Of a DNA stretch of 64,000 nucleotides, positions 1 through 10,654 are shown in pieces. Position numbers and translations under genes: made by a program. Position 1 is the stretch's first letter, and every line of letters begins with the position of its first letter. The notes under the pieces were generated by a model. The model saw nothing but the letters and a program-made list of their open reading frames with translations, did not search any database and had not been told where the DNA came from. Source of the DNA: Buddleja alternifolia. Its lineage: Eukaryota; Streptophyta; Magnoliopsida; Lamiales; Scrophulariaceae. Location: NCBI GenBank assembly GCA_019426215.1, contig CM033395.1, forward strand, positions 69,501-133,500, read 5' to 3'.

Positions 1-69
1 TCGTCCACTTTTATTACTACACACGACTAGTGCACTTGCTACAATAGCACGTTAGCTTTTAGCGTGTCA
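1..69 (+). mobile_element. 3' end of an LTR (left-truncated by the window)
   Basis: These bases resemble the last 66 bases of the LTR that ends at 56932: both contain a run reading TTATTACTACACACGAC and both end in CGTGTCA. No primer binding site follows, so this is the right end of a 3' LTR or solo LTR whose body lies before the window. It belongs to the same family as the Asp-primed element at 55278-59755. The partner site duplication is outside the window. Confidence 0.6.
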
Positions 70-571
70 AAGAGTAAAGAGAATGAAAATTGCACAAGAT
101 TTTATAGTGGTTCTAAGCATCAATTTGATGTTCTACATCCACTTTTGGCACACACCAAGAACTTCACTAATTCAGGAGAAAATGAGTTATATAACTACTT
201 TAACTCAACAAATTTGATGCAATGTGCTGTAAGAGCCGTGACATGATAGTTTTAGATAACAGTTTGATGTAATTATTTTAATGTGTTGTTTTAGATAACA
301 ATTTTATGCAATTATTTTAAGTTTGGATCGAAAAACCACAATCTGATACCAGTATGATAAATATCCAGTTATACCGGTATGATAAATATCCGGTTAAGCA
401 GTATAATAGGCATACTCAAAACACAATTTCATATCGAACCATAAACAATTGTCATTTAATTGATACATAAATACTGCAAAACCCTTGAAATTGACATAAA
501 TAACATGTTTTATATATGATAAATATCCGGTTACACGCAATTAAGAATTTAAACTACATATACCTTCCTCC
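70..571. other. Non-coding stretch with early copies of the MULE-associated motif
   Basis: No convincing gene. Near 340-410 the motif TATGATAAATATCC occurs twice in a row, flanked by ACCGG or a variant and by a following GGTTAAGCAGTATA-like tail. Another copy lies near 520. The same motif is the core of the 197-bp repeats at 2110-3240, so this stretch probably belongs to the same Mutator-like element or array. Confidence 0.4.
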
Positions 572-1056
572 TTAAATGCGGTCACAATCCACACCAAATG
601 CCTCATCCTCGCTATCAGAATTGCTGGATTCAATAAATTCATCAAAATCATCGTCAACTCCTCGTTTGAATGCTTCACTAGCTTCATGCCATATCTTATT
701 TATGATAATATGCAAGAGGTGAATATTGTTGTGTTCCTCAATATGCATTATAGTATCATTGGAAAAATGCACATGATCCAACATCTTTTTTATTAACTCT
801 TTTACATTCTCTCTGAAGTCGAAGTAGAAGCAATAATCATCGGCTGCGACAATTGTCTCCTTGTGCGCATATGAGTTTGGGTTTTGGGGGGGGGTCTCAA
901 TTCTGGTAAACACCGGACGGTTACCAATCCATTTTCCAGTAGGTAAATCCCTACACATTACCCTCAGTTTATTACATGAAAATTGGATACAATACTCAAC
1001 TCATACCTATGACGCGCATCGACACGGTTCTTTGTGTGGTTATACACAGCAGTCAT
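572..1056 (-). CDS. Unrecognised two-exon reading frame with acidic C-terminus
   Basis: I do not recognise this protein. On the minus strand a start codon at 1056-1054 opens a 50-base exon (1007-1056). A GT donor (GTATGAGT) at 1006 and an AG acceptor ending at 951 join it in phase to a second exon (572-950). The total is 429 bases, 142 residues plus stop. The intron would be only 56 bases, short for a plant. The first part is basic (KNRVDARHR), the middle is rich in His, Ile and aromatic residues, and the C-terminus is acidic (DDDFDEF, then Ser/Asp/Glu). It lies downstream of, and in the same orientation as, the Mutator transposase, so it may be an accessory ORF or a captured gene piece. The longer single-exon reading upstream to 958 is an alternative. 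Confidence 0.3.
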
Positions 1057-1638
1057 GGCAATATTATGTTGCACAAAAATGCAATCAGCTTATTTTTCAT
1101 ATACCAATGTCCTAAAACACTCGGTCCCCGTGATTGAAAACACGACAGCGGCCAATAATTCAGTCACCTCGGACTTTAGTTTCGCTCTGAAAAAGCATGA
1201 TTCGCAATCCGGTTTTTTACAGATAGTCGTTGCACAAGCAGCTGCTGATTAAATTTGGTGAATAATGGGAGATCGAAAGCTGCTGATTGAATTTGGTGAA
1301 TAATTGCGAAATGAGAGGGGGAAACTGAAAAGTAATGGGAGAAAAGGAAGAAGCAGGAATAAAGTTTTTGAATTGTTAAAAAAAATGACAATGAAAAGAT
1401 GGGCGGGAAGTCTTAAGTAATGGGATTTTGAATATTTGGCGGTAAAAAATGAAAATGAAAAAATGGGCGGGAAGTCATATACCGGAGGGATATATGTATC
1501 CCGTATAGGCAGTATAATGGTCATGTTTGAATGAAATTTAGGGATTAATGCTTAACGAATCGACATATGATTGGTTGATATAAAAGTCATTTTAAAATAT
1601 TTACTTAATTGAAATGATATGTTTATGGTTTAGATCAC
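1057..1638. other. Non-coding, purine-rich with a duplicated GGGCGGGAAGTC motif
   Basis: Nothing gene-like on either strand. ATGGGCGGGAAGTC occurs twice about 65 bases apart (near 1399 and 1463), and AGCTGCTGATTGAATTTGGTG-type sequence is also duplicated near 1240-1300. A partial form of the ACCGG/GATA motif lies at 1480-1515. Confidence 0.4.
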
Positions 1639-1726
1639 ATATGCTTATACGAATGGATATTTATCGGATATGCTTATAGGAATGGATATTTATCGGATAT
1701 GCTTATATGAATGGATATTTATCGGA
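1639..1726. repeat. 29-bp tandem repeat, three copies
   Basis: Units start at 1639, 1668 and 1697 and read ATATGCTTATANGAATGGAT followed by ATTTATCGG. The units differ at only one or two positions. The repeat shares the TTATCGG/GATA wording of the larger array further right and probably has the same origin. Confidence 0.85.
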
Positions 1727-2045
1727 GTATCATAGTCATCTAGATAGATGGTATGTAGTCATATCGAATCATTCATACCAATAAATGGAGTCATATTGAA
1801 TTTTCATATAGTAGTAATTCAAAATATAAACGTTGGGACTTGTTATAACGCAACATTAAGAAGTTCAAATCAACTCATATGGTTACTATATGACACATGA
1901 AGATGATATGATATAGTTAGTTACAATATTGCACACCTTCACTTACTTCGGATCAACACATATCGATCCATCATAAATCGACCTATAATTAGATGAAATA
2001 AAATAACAGTAAACCACTTAACTTAATTGAAATGATATGTATATA

Positions 2046-2072
2046 AACCCTAAACCCTAAACCAAAACCCTA
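2046..2072. repeat. Short telomere-like run (AAACCCT)
   Basis: Two perfect AAACCCT units followed by degenerate ones (ACCAAAACCCTAAGCCCC). Plant telomere repeats read CCCTAAA. This is a short interstitial look-alike, not a telomere. Confidence 0.5.
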
Positions 2073-2109
2073 AGCCCCAAAGCCCAAACCCAAACTCGAA
2101 AGGCTAAAA

Positions 2110-3240
2110 TCATTGAAACTAATAAAAATGACATGTTTTATATATTATAAACTCAAATTGGATCCAATCAGAACAATTTATGATTGAAAAAATAGATGCT
2201 TATACTGGTATGATAAACATCCGGTTAAGCGGTATACGAAACAGAATTGCACATCGATACATAAACAACTGACATTTAATTAGGTGACACAGAATACTAC
2301 AAAATCATTGCGAAACTAATAAAAATGACATGTTTTATATATTATAAACTCAAATTAGAGCCAATCAGAACGATTTATGATTGAAAAAATAGACGCTTAT
2401 ACCGGCATGATAAACATCCGATTAAGCGGTATTCGAAACAGAATTGCACATCGATACATAAACAACTGACATGTAATTAGGTAACAAAGAATACTACAAA
2501 AATATTGCAAAACTAATAAAAATGACATGTTTTATATATTATAAACTCAAATTGGAGCCAATCAGAACGATTTATGATTGAAAAAACAGACGCTTATACC
2601 GGCATGATAAACATCCGGTTAAGCGGTATTTGAAACAGAATTGCACATCGATACATAAACTACTGACATTTAATTAGGTGACATAGAATACTACAAAACC
2701 ATTGAGAAACTAATAAAAATGACATGTTTTATATATTATAAACTCAAATTGGAGCCGATCAGAATGATTTATGATTGAAAAAACAGACGCTTATACCAGT
2801 ATGATAAACATCCAGTTAAGCAGTATACAAGACATATTCGAAACAAAATTGCACATCGATACATAAACAACTGACATTTAATTAGGTAACACAGAATACT
2901 ACAAAACCATTGCGAAACTAATAAAAATGACATGTTTTATATATTATAAACTCAAATTGGAGCCAATCAGAACGATTTATGATTGAAAAAATAGACGCTT
3001 AGAGTGGCATGATAAACATCCAGTTAAGCGGTATTCGAAACAGAATTGCACATCGATATATAAACAACTGACATTTAATTAGGTGACATAGAATACTACA
3101 AAACCAATGTGAAACTAATAAAAATGACATGTTTTATTTATTAGATTATACTTTGAGGCAATAAAAACAATTGAACAACACATGCTTATACCGGTGTGAT
3201 AAATATCCGGTTAAGCAGTATACAAAGCAACTGGAATCCC
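2110..3240. repeat. 197-bp tandem repeat array, six units
   Basis: The word ACATGTTTTA recurs at 2131, 2328, 2525, 2722, 2930 and 3127. Spacing is 197 bases except once, where 208 reflects an 11-base insertion. Each unit carries an ATACCGG-type block, GATAAACATCC, GGTTAAGCGGTAT, then ATTGCACATCGATACATAAAC and ACTGACATTTAATTAGG. The block ACCGGNATGATAAACATCCGGT has inverted ACCGG/CCGGT ends. The array lies just downstream of the Mutator transposase gene and shares motif copies with 340-530, so it is probably subterminal DNA of that element. Confidence 0.85.
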
Positions 3241-3393
3241 AATAACAATTGTACATCAATCCATCAATAAAATTAATACAAGTCCACAATTAATGACACA
3301 TGAAAAAATTGTGCAGCCCCATAGTTCAGTGGGGTTTGATTAGATTTAGAACCTTCTCGGATCTTTTTGTCACTTTGATTTTTTTCGAACCTT

Positions 3394-5793
3394 CTATCCA
3401 CCAGCCTCCATTCTAACTGTTTGAACTCTTCCACACCTTTCCAAGTAGTCAGGATGTACCACCCTAATGGCATGTATTTCAACAGGAATGTTCCAATTGA
3501 ATATACTAGAAACAGGGTATATGGTTCTGTCATACGCCATTGCCCACGAAAATTTCATGTAGAATTCCGAACATAGAGAATCCAATTTTTCACCGTCGGC
3601 AGGAAATTTTGAAAATGCTGCAATCGCGTGTGCACAAGGGACCTGGTCAATGTCAAAAACTCGGAAACTACATGTTTTATTCCGGAGGTCAACATAGAAT
3701 TGATCAGAATCCAAAGTCCCCATGCGTTTGACAACATATTCACATGTCATCTTATTTATTTCATCGACTCTAAAGAAACTGGCATCGTGTTTCCTAGCAT
3801 GCAATGTTGTTTCAACTTCTGGAGTAAGGACTTGTGATAATCCCCCCTCTAATGCTTCATTGTGGTGGTTATTGAACCACCTATATATTAACTTGACAAT
3901 CTCATCCAACATAATTACCACCGAAAGAGTTCTAGCTTTAACCAATACAACATTAATGGGTTCAACTCTGTTGGAAGTCAAAATATTGTATCGTAAACAT
4001 TTAAAGAAGCACCTGGCCCAACGGTCCTTTATAAGGAGTAATTCTCGCATATACTCATGAAACTTCACACATGTAGGAGGTTGCCTTTTTGTTAGGTTAT
4101 CAAAATATTTATCGAACTCTTGAACAGTATATGCTTCAGCGCAAGCCATGAACTTCGACACCACACTGTCCCGATGTTCATTTCTATTTTTACTGCCCCT
4201 GCCTGTATTAACGCGAGTCCTAATATTTTGAGAGATATGATAAGAACAATATCCATGTGAAGCCCTAGGATACACTATCTCAACTAATTTTGAGATGCTC
4301 GCGTTTTTGTTTGAAATGATGACCAGATCTTCAGAATCTGGTATGACCTCGATAAGCTTCTCCAAGATCCATTTCCAAGTCGAATCATTTTTATTTTTCA
4401 CTACACCAAACGCAAGGGGATATTGATGTTTGTTGCCATCTTGTGCAGCGCAAACTAATAACACACCCTTATATTTGGTCTTTAAGTGTGTGCCATCAAT
4501 AACAATAACCTTTCTCAAGAACTCGAAACCTTGAATGCATGCTCCTAATGCAAAAAATAAAAACACAAACTTGTTATCCGCATCTGTAACACAGTGAGTA
4601 ACTGTACCGGGATTCATCTCCTTCAACACATGCAAAAAACTCAGAATTTTAGCATAACTCTGACACGGATCATCCAAGACAGTACTTAAAGCTAATACTT
4701 TACCTCGCAAAGCTTTATGGTAATAAACATCAATGCCATCATTTAACATAAGGCCAACTATTGTCTTTAGCGGAGTTGTATCATATTAAGATAGATAATT
4801 CTCCAATAACATCTTACAAACCATCCTTGCGCTACTCTTTTCTCTTCCATTATCCACTGAAGGTGAGCATGTGTCGATTCTATCATGAGAGCGCTGGGTG
4901 AAAACATCTAACCCTCTGGTCTTTGCAGCACGCAAACTCCAATTACAATCCTCGACTCTACACTTAAAATAGTATGCTACCTTTGTTGTCTTAACTGTCC
5001 TAAAATGGAAAGTTGCCTTAAACGAAGCAGCCACAACCAAATCGAACACCTCAGCTTTGCTTTTGAATTCATGTCCAATAGGCAGATCTATACCATCATC
5101 AAAACTGAAGGTTTCACTAATCTCAACAGGACTAGGTTCAAGATTAAGAGATGGAAGAATTGGAGTTGAGTCGCATTTTTCAGAAGATGGAGCTGCTTGT
5201 TTCACAGGAGTTGGGGCAAAAGCTATCGATATGGACGGGGACGTCGGCTTTTCTAATACACCACCCGGCCGACCAGGGACAGATGTATAGTCGTCAACCA
5301 AATTGACATCAACATAAGTATCTGAATCCTCATTAACGGCTTCTGGATGGTCCATAAATGGGAAGCCACCATCACCATTTTGAACAAAATCATGTTCATC
5401 ATCAGTGCAAAAAATGTTATTTCCAACAGGAACCGTCTTTTTAATAAGCTCAACGTGGAGAATGCTTCTACATTTAGATAGCCGACATTGGTCCATAAGA
5501 TAACACCTTAAATCAAAATCATCGACTATATATATAGGGGTTAAACATTTATAAGACAAAGGGATATAACTCACTTTAATGTCATACTCCTCCATTTTAA
5601 AAGGAGCCCTTTGAAATATACAATCATGAAAATTGGAAATTGTTACCGTGTTAAGATCATGGCCCTCTCCTCCAATTAGTACGTTAATCAATGCAAAATT
5701 ATTATTTGAAATCCATTCATATGCTCCACCAACGTCTCCATCTTTCATCTGCCACTTACCATCGTATCGATAGTACAACAGATTATCTGACAT
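3394..5793 (-). pseudogene. Mutator-like (MULE) transposase, interrupted by one stop codon
   Basis: Encodes the transposase of a Mutator-like DNA transposon, which cuts and pastes the element in the nucleus. The first part (5793 down to 4786) has a MuDR-type N-terminal domain (starts MSDNLLYYRYDGKW) and a zinc-finger domain with CRVEDCNW and a later H/C pair. A TAA at 4786-4788 stops it. The same frame continues directly through 12 more codons into the second part (4749-3394), which holds the DDE domain (VIDGTHLK), the HGYCSYH motif and a SWIM-like zinc motif. There is no frameshift. Two family residues are altered: the second Asp of the DDE set (family ISD) is Asn at 4309-4311, and the SWIM motif reads CSF where CxC is expected. 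I place the start at 5793 rather than 5838, because the extra 15 codons come from a poly-A tract. The element's terminal inverted repeats were not found. Confidence 0.85.
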
Positions 5794-6080
5794 TTTCCTA
5801 CGAAACTGGAACATGAAAAAAAAAAAAAAAAAGCACATAATTTGTTAGAACAATTTCATAATTTATTCAACTCTGAACACATTCTATTTAATATATAATA
5901 CTCTTAACACATTCAATTTAACATTCTTTTCCATTTACTGGGCATGTCGGAGGTTTTTTTACATTTTAATGGGCATGTCGGAGAAACTGTCGGAGAAACC
6001 CATATTATGTTGTTTTAAACAAAGAATTTGATGAATAATGAACAAATTTACCAATTATTCGGCTTGATTGAATACCGATT
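5794..6080. other. Leader side of the MULE transposase gene
   Basis: AT-rich, without a gene. GGGCATGTCGGAG occurs twice (near 5940 and 5971), with a third TGTCGGAG just after. A minus-strand AG before TTTCGTAGG near 5810 could be a splice acceptor for an upstream leader exon. Confidence 0.35.
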
Positions 6081-6361
6081 GCACCTCCAAAAACTACAGA
6101 AATCGAGTTGGAATCGTCAAATTGAAGTCTTCCGCAAAATTTGACAACAATGTTGCCAGTCTTCCATGGGGAATATCAATCAATTGTACAGAATTTGGAA
6201 TCAATTGAAGAACCCTAATTCAAAAACCCGAATGGGTGCACCTCCAACAACTACAAAAATCGAATTCGAATCGTCAAATTGCAGTCTTCCGCAACCGAGG
6301 ACAACAATGTCGCAAGTCTTCTCTGGGAAATATCAATCAATTGTAAAGAATTTGGAATTAA
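6081..6361. repeat. Direct duplication of about 124 bp, 157-bp period
   Basis: GCACCTCCAAMAACTACARAA begins at 6081 and again at 6238. The following sequence, including CAGTCTTCC/GAAGTCTTCC, GGGAATATCAATCAATTGTA and GAATTTGGAAT, also recurs in the same order. It sits at the 5' flank of the Mutator transposase and may be near the element's end, but I could not pair it with a terminal repeat on the other side. Confidence 0.7.
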
Positions 6362-6499
6362 TTGAAGAACAATCCTAAGTTTACAGTTTTGGAGGGAATC
6401 GCGATTTTGGTGCCAGGCAGCAATGCATTTATTCAGTTTTTGTTTTTTTTTAAATTCAAAGTCATGAAAGATTAATTTAGACATTTACAAAGTCCTGAT

Positions 6500-7041
6500 T
6501 TTTATTTTCTTTTATTAAATATTTTCAGTAAGGGTATAAAAGAAATTTTCCAAATGCTGAATTTTTCTTTTGTTCTATTACCATGCCATAGTAAGCATAT
6601 TTGTGTACTTTCCATCTAATGGGTCCCATATGGGACATTCTTTGCAAGGTCTTGTGCAATTTGCAAGGACTCATGCAATTTTGGACTGTATTTTCTAATG
6701 TCCCCTCATTTCATCTCTTCATCTTTCCACTTGCTTGCAATTCCCCAAAAAAATCAACTCTAATTTTACACCATTACTTTATGTTTCTTTTTCTGTTGCT
6801 GCAGCTGCACCTGTCTTTTTCTTTTTTCTCATTCTTTCTTTTTGACTTCTGATTTTAATTCTTACTTGTTCAAACTGATTTTTAGCTCAGATCAAATTTT
6901 TTAGGTTTGTGTATTATTCACTTTTTGATTTTTTTTTTCCTTTTCTGTTTAGTAACAAAGTGAGGTGGATGATTATGTAGTTAGGTTTTCTGATGAAGAA
7001 TCTAGGTTTTTAGGTTGTGAATTTTGCGGTCAAACTGTTCC
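6500..7041 (+). promoter_or_regulatory. Likely promoter and 5' leader of the SERK-type fragment
   Basis: Pyrimidine-rich sequence (long CTTTTT and TTCTTT runs, 6690-6960) leads into the SERK-type start codon at 7042. There is no clear TATA box at a convincing distance. That it is the original leader is inferred only from its position directly before an intact first exon. Confidence 0.3.
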
Positions 7042-7634
7042 ATGGATCGGTCAATTGTCACGATCTTATGCTCGATTTTCCTCTGTTTTGTGCTTGTTTT
7101 AGAGAGATTTTCGCGTGTTTCTGCTAACGCTGAAGGTATTGTTGTTTGTTTCAATTTTTTGTTGTTTCATTTATTTTGTTTTCAGTTGTTTCAGATTCTG
7201 ATTTGATTTTTTAATTTTTTTATTGGTAATTTGTTTGTATTGAATGGTAATTTACTTAAATTTTTATTGATTTTTAAAGTTAGTTGAAGAATAAAAAACC
7301 AGTTAAAGAACTGTTGTCACATGGAATATACTTTAAAATCATTTTATGAAATGATGTAAAACAAAATAAAATTTATATTAGCAATTATGAACATGCACTA
7401 TTTTAAATGTAGGTGAAATTTTGAATAAATTTCTTTTCTGTTTCTTTGTCAAAGGAAGTTCAACTATTGACTTTAAATTGATAATGGTGTAGCTAAACTG
7501 GAGATCTTCAAATTGAACCATGTTTGGAAGCTATTAATATGTCTATGTTGAAGCAGGTGATGCCTTGAATGCATTGAGGAGCAATTTAGCCTATCCTAAC
7601 AACGTTCTTCAGAGTTGGGATCCGACTCTTATCA
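7042..7634 (+). pseudogene. SERK/BAK1-type receptor kinase gene, exon 1, intron 1 and part of exon 2 only
   Basis: Exon 1 (7042-7135) encodes a hydrophobic signal peptide followed by SANAEG. The intron runs 7136-7556 with a GT donor (GAAG|GTATTG) and an AG acceptor (AAGCAG|GTGATG). Exon 2 opens with [11 protein letters not shown], then [12 protein letters not shown], the hallmark start of the leucine-rich-repeat N-terminal cap in SERK co-receptors. The phase-1 junction inside the Gly codon matches the family. The match stops near 7630, where the family would continue NPCTWFHVTC. Instead the sequence turns into LINE RNase H coding sequence. No leucine-rich repeats or kinase domain exist anywhere in the window, so this is a relic or a gene start cut off by the LINE. 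Confidence 0.8.
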
Positions 7635-7907
7635 AAGGAAGTTTGGATTGAAGTGGACTCAGCGTTATTTCTCTTGTGCAATCTTCTCGAATTGGTTTTG
7701 GGAAATTTCAACATATTTTGAAGGATATTAAAAATCATGAGTCGTATAGAAACAAAAATGACACACATCTACGGGGAAGGGAATCAGGCAGCTGATTATT
7801 TTGCTAAACAAGCATGCGATTGTTCAAATTCTATTACTCTTGACCCTGGTGATATTTGAAGAGAATATAGCTGGGATCCTTAAATGAGATAGATTAAGTT
7901 TACCTTC

Positions 7908-8334
7908 TGATCCAGTTACTTCTACATAACCTGAAAAAGGGACCATTGGCATCAGCATTAGTTATCTAAAAACCATCTATTCAGGAAGAATTAATGATAA
8001 TGGCAGAGCAATACATCCAAGAGGAGGAGATGAATCCCCTGACATGGATCTTGGAGATCATCACACGCGTCCCATCCCTATCCATACAAGGTGGTCTCTC
8101 CTATAAATACCTTAGTCCATTTATCAATTTGAAGTATCTCTTTTATTACTCCACATTTAGTATAGCGACCTCGATCCTTTAGTTTATACTGAATTGATTG
8201 TTGGAGGGTTTACGCTCCCAGCTCGACCTTAACGAGGGTCCTTTGATTTCAGGTAGTTCCAGTTTAGGAGCTTCCCAATCGTGTTAGAGTTGAGCTTCAC
8301 TGAGGAGGGTCAAGTTCATTTTAGACTCAAATCA
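7908..8334 (+). repeat. 5' LTR of the Ty3-like element
   Basis: Aligns to 22024-22464 throughout, with scattered substitutions and a short insertion in the right copy (around CTACGTTGGGGTCAACACC). Contains TATAAATAC at 8102-8110, a likely TATA box, and ends in CA at 8334. Its first 130 bases still read as gag-like coding sequence, which is odd for an LTR. Confidence 0.6.
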
Positions 8335-8335
8335 G

Positions 8336-8354
8336 TTGGTGCCGTCTGTGGAAA
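8336..8354 (+). other. Primer binding site region of the Ty3-like element
   Basis: TTGGTGCCGTCTGTGGAAA directly after the LTR. Tat/Ogre-type plant elements carry a very similar TTGGCGCCGTCTGTGG at this position; one base (T for C) differs. Confidence 0.6.
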
Positions 8355-8399
8355 CATTACTAGAGATCAAGGAAATTTCAAGGATCGGCGGAGGGTACA

Positions 8400-9030
8400 A
8401 CCAGGAAGGATAAAGGAGTCCATTTTGAAGGTTCAACATCTCAATCCCCGCCATGTGCAATCGAACCTCCAGTAATGCCTGCAGCTCCAACTATTGAGCC
8501 AGTGGTATGAACGGTGAAAATGGAGTTCAATCGGAGAATGCAAGAGTGGGGAGGCAAAAATATTGAAGGATCACATTCAGAGAGTGCCGGCTACACCGAA
8601 CGTTCTAGTTCATCCTCAACCTCCTATCCCGCGTAGCCTATTTTCGAAAAGAGCTGCAAAGAGGGTTGAGATCTATGAGACCCTAGATAAGCGTCGGGTC
8701 CAAGTATGTGATTCTGATGAAGTGCAAAGTCAAGCTTCTTCAAATGTCGGATCTGAAAAAGATCGGCCTGCAAAAGAAATGGAAAGGTATGAGATCTAAG
8801 GCAGATCTCATGGAGATGTATGAAAAAATTAACGATGTGCCTCAAAAGACTGAGTTTGCATTGAAGAAATGCCCACCAATATAAGTCATGAGGAAGGTTG
8901 TCTCTTTCTTCACTTTCCGAAGGGTCGAGCTCAAGATTGGTCACTAGCCAAGCAGCAGGGACCATAGTGGATTTTCATCAATTCCAGAATAAATTCAGCT
9001 ATCTTTTTGCGAGCAAGAAAAAAGCAAAGT
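8400..9030 (+). pseudogene. Ty3-like gag, N-terminal part (before the copia insertion)
   Basis: Short reading stretches around 8563-8799 and to 9030, with frame changes. The last stretch reads VDFHQFQNKFSYLFASKK, matching the pre-capsid region of Tat-type gag (LFAS followed by Lys/Arg). The continuation lies on the other side of the copia element, from 21900. Confidence 0.6.
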
Positions 9031-10560
9031 TGTTAGGAAATTTCATGTTAGACGTTCTGATGATGACAATTAGGATTTTATGTTAGACCCCAAAATATGT
9101 AAGTTTGATTTTATTTAGAAATCATGTATAAGCTTTGAGCGTTAGATTTGTAATAGGCTTTATAGGCTTTGCTTTATTCTTAGATTGTTAGGCTAAGTAT
9201 TTTTCGGCTAAGCGTCTGATAATTTTTAAGTGAGCTTATCAGTAGTTAAGTCTGAAGACTCAAGCACCTGAAGTCTGAATAAAGATAAAGATTCCCGAGC
9301 GTCCAAATGACAAGCTACATCAAGCGTTGCTTATAGGACAGAAGTTATTCAAGGATGAATGACTGTCTATCAAGTGACTGATTTCACCTGAATTTATTTC
9401 TAAGTCCAGAAGGAATTTAATGCAAATATTACCAGATCATTAATTGCCAACGAGCATTTATTTCAAAATGCATTAAATGCTGATAAGAGCATTAAATGTG
9501 ATAAGCTCTTTCGGACGTACGGAGAAGCAACCCTATTGGACTGTCAACTATTCACAGACTGCAGCACCAACTTTTGTACAGCAGAATTTCAGGAAAAAGG
9601 ACAAAAGCTGTTCACTCTCGGAAGTGAGAGACACGCGCTTGTGCATTTGTCAAACGGACACTTTTTCCAAGATTTCCTATAAATAGGACTTCAACAACAA
9701 GCCAAAAACAACAATCGTATTCCAAGCCAAATTGCTGTTGCATTGAAATCTCATTCCTTAAATTCTCAGAAAAGCCAGAATTCTCAAGCAAACATTCTCT
9801 TTGCTTTTCTTAAACTCCTGAGATAGTCAACCAATATCTCAAACATTCTTTTCGGATAAACCTACTTTACTATTGAGATATTATCAAGTTGTTTGAACTT
9901 CATCAAAATCAAACAAACCTTTAGAAAAACCTCATCCAAGCCTCGCGATCTGTGTGAAGTCGAAGTTGGATACTTGCACTATCTTTGGGTGAAAGAAGCA
10001 AGGAGATAGAAGTGCCTTGGAGCAGAAGTCTGTGTGATCAAGGAGCTCAAGTCATCAATATACATCTCTCCCTAATTTGTAGAAGATTCTGTGTGATTCT
10101 TTGAGAATCATTTTAGTGGATTGCCTCCAAGGAGAAGAAGGACGTAGTTGGGATTACACCACCCAACGAACCTTTCAAATATTGTGTTCTTTACTTTACA
10201 GTCAATTTCCATATTATCATATCATTGCATAAATCTGTTAAGTAAATCTCAATCAAACGCTAAGCAACTAAAATATTTTATGTGACGCTAAAGCTTTCAA
10301 AGAGAAGACTTTAAAATCATTCCGATGTGCTAACACTGATCAAAGAACTGAACACTTAAACCTATCTGGTTATAGTATTCAAATCTTGAAGTCTAAGTTA
10401 ATTTTCTAAAAACAGTCTTCAATAGACGCTCAGTCAAGCGTCTACATTTTCAAGCGTCCAACCTATTTTAATATGAATATTTTTGAAGTCTAAAAAGACT
10501 TCAGGGTCTATTCAGCCACCCTCCCCCTTCTAGACCCTTTCGTATGCCACTTGGGACCAA
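9031..10560 (+). repeat. 5' LTR of SIRE-type element 1
   Basis: Begins TGTTAGGAAATTTCATG at 9031. It should end GGGACCAACA, but the last bases before the primer site are lost (GGGACCAA, then GTGGTATC). It holds the full middle portion missing from the 3' LTR. Confidence 0.85.
9678..9686 (+). promoter_or_regulatory. TATA box in the SIRE 5' LTR
   Basis: TATAAATAG in the context CCTATAAATAGGACT. The second SIRE copy has the same word in the same LTR context at 41452. Confidence 0.7.
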
Positions 10561-10561
10561 G

Positions 10562-10573
10562 TGGTATCAGAGC
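10562..10573 (+). other. Primer binding site (initiator Met tRNA)
   Basis: TGGTATCAGAGC is the exact complement of the 3' end of plant initiator methionine tRNA, the standard primer of copia elements. Confidence 0.9.
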
Positions 10574-10654
10574 GGTTAAAATTGAAATTTTAAAATTTCT
10601 AAGCATAACAGCTTATTTAGATCCTTTTCAAATCTAGTTGCTTCTAATTTTCCA

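Noticed and set aside
861..1252. Plus-strand open frames over the small unrecognised gene
   Set aside because: They lie opposite the minus-strand frame, have no splice or domain support, and look like chance openings.
3273..3533. Minus-strand frame overlapping the transposase C-terminus
   Set aside because: It overlaps the real transposase frame by 140 bases and has no recognisable content. A frameshifted C-terminal tail is possible but unsupported.
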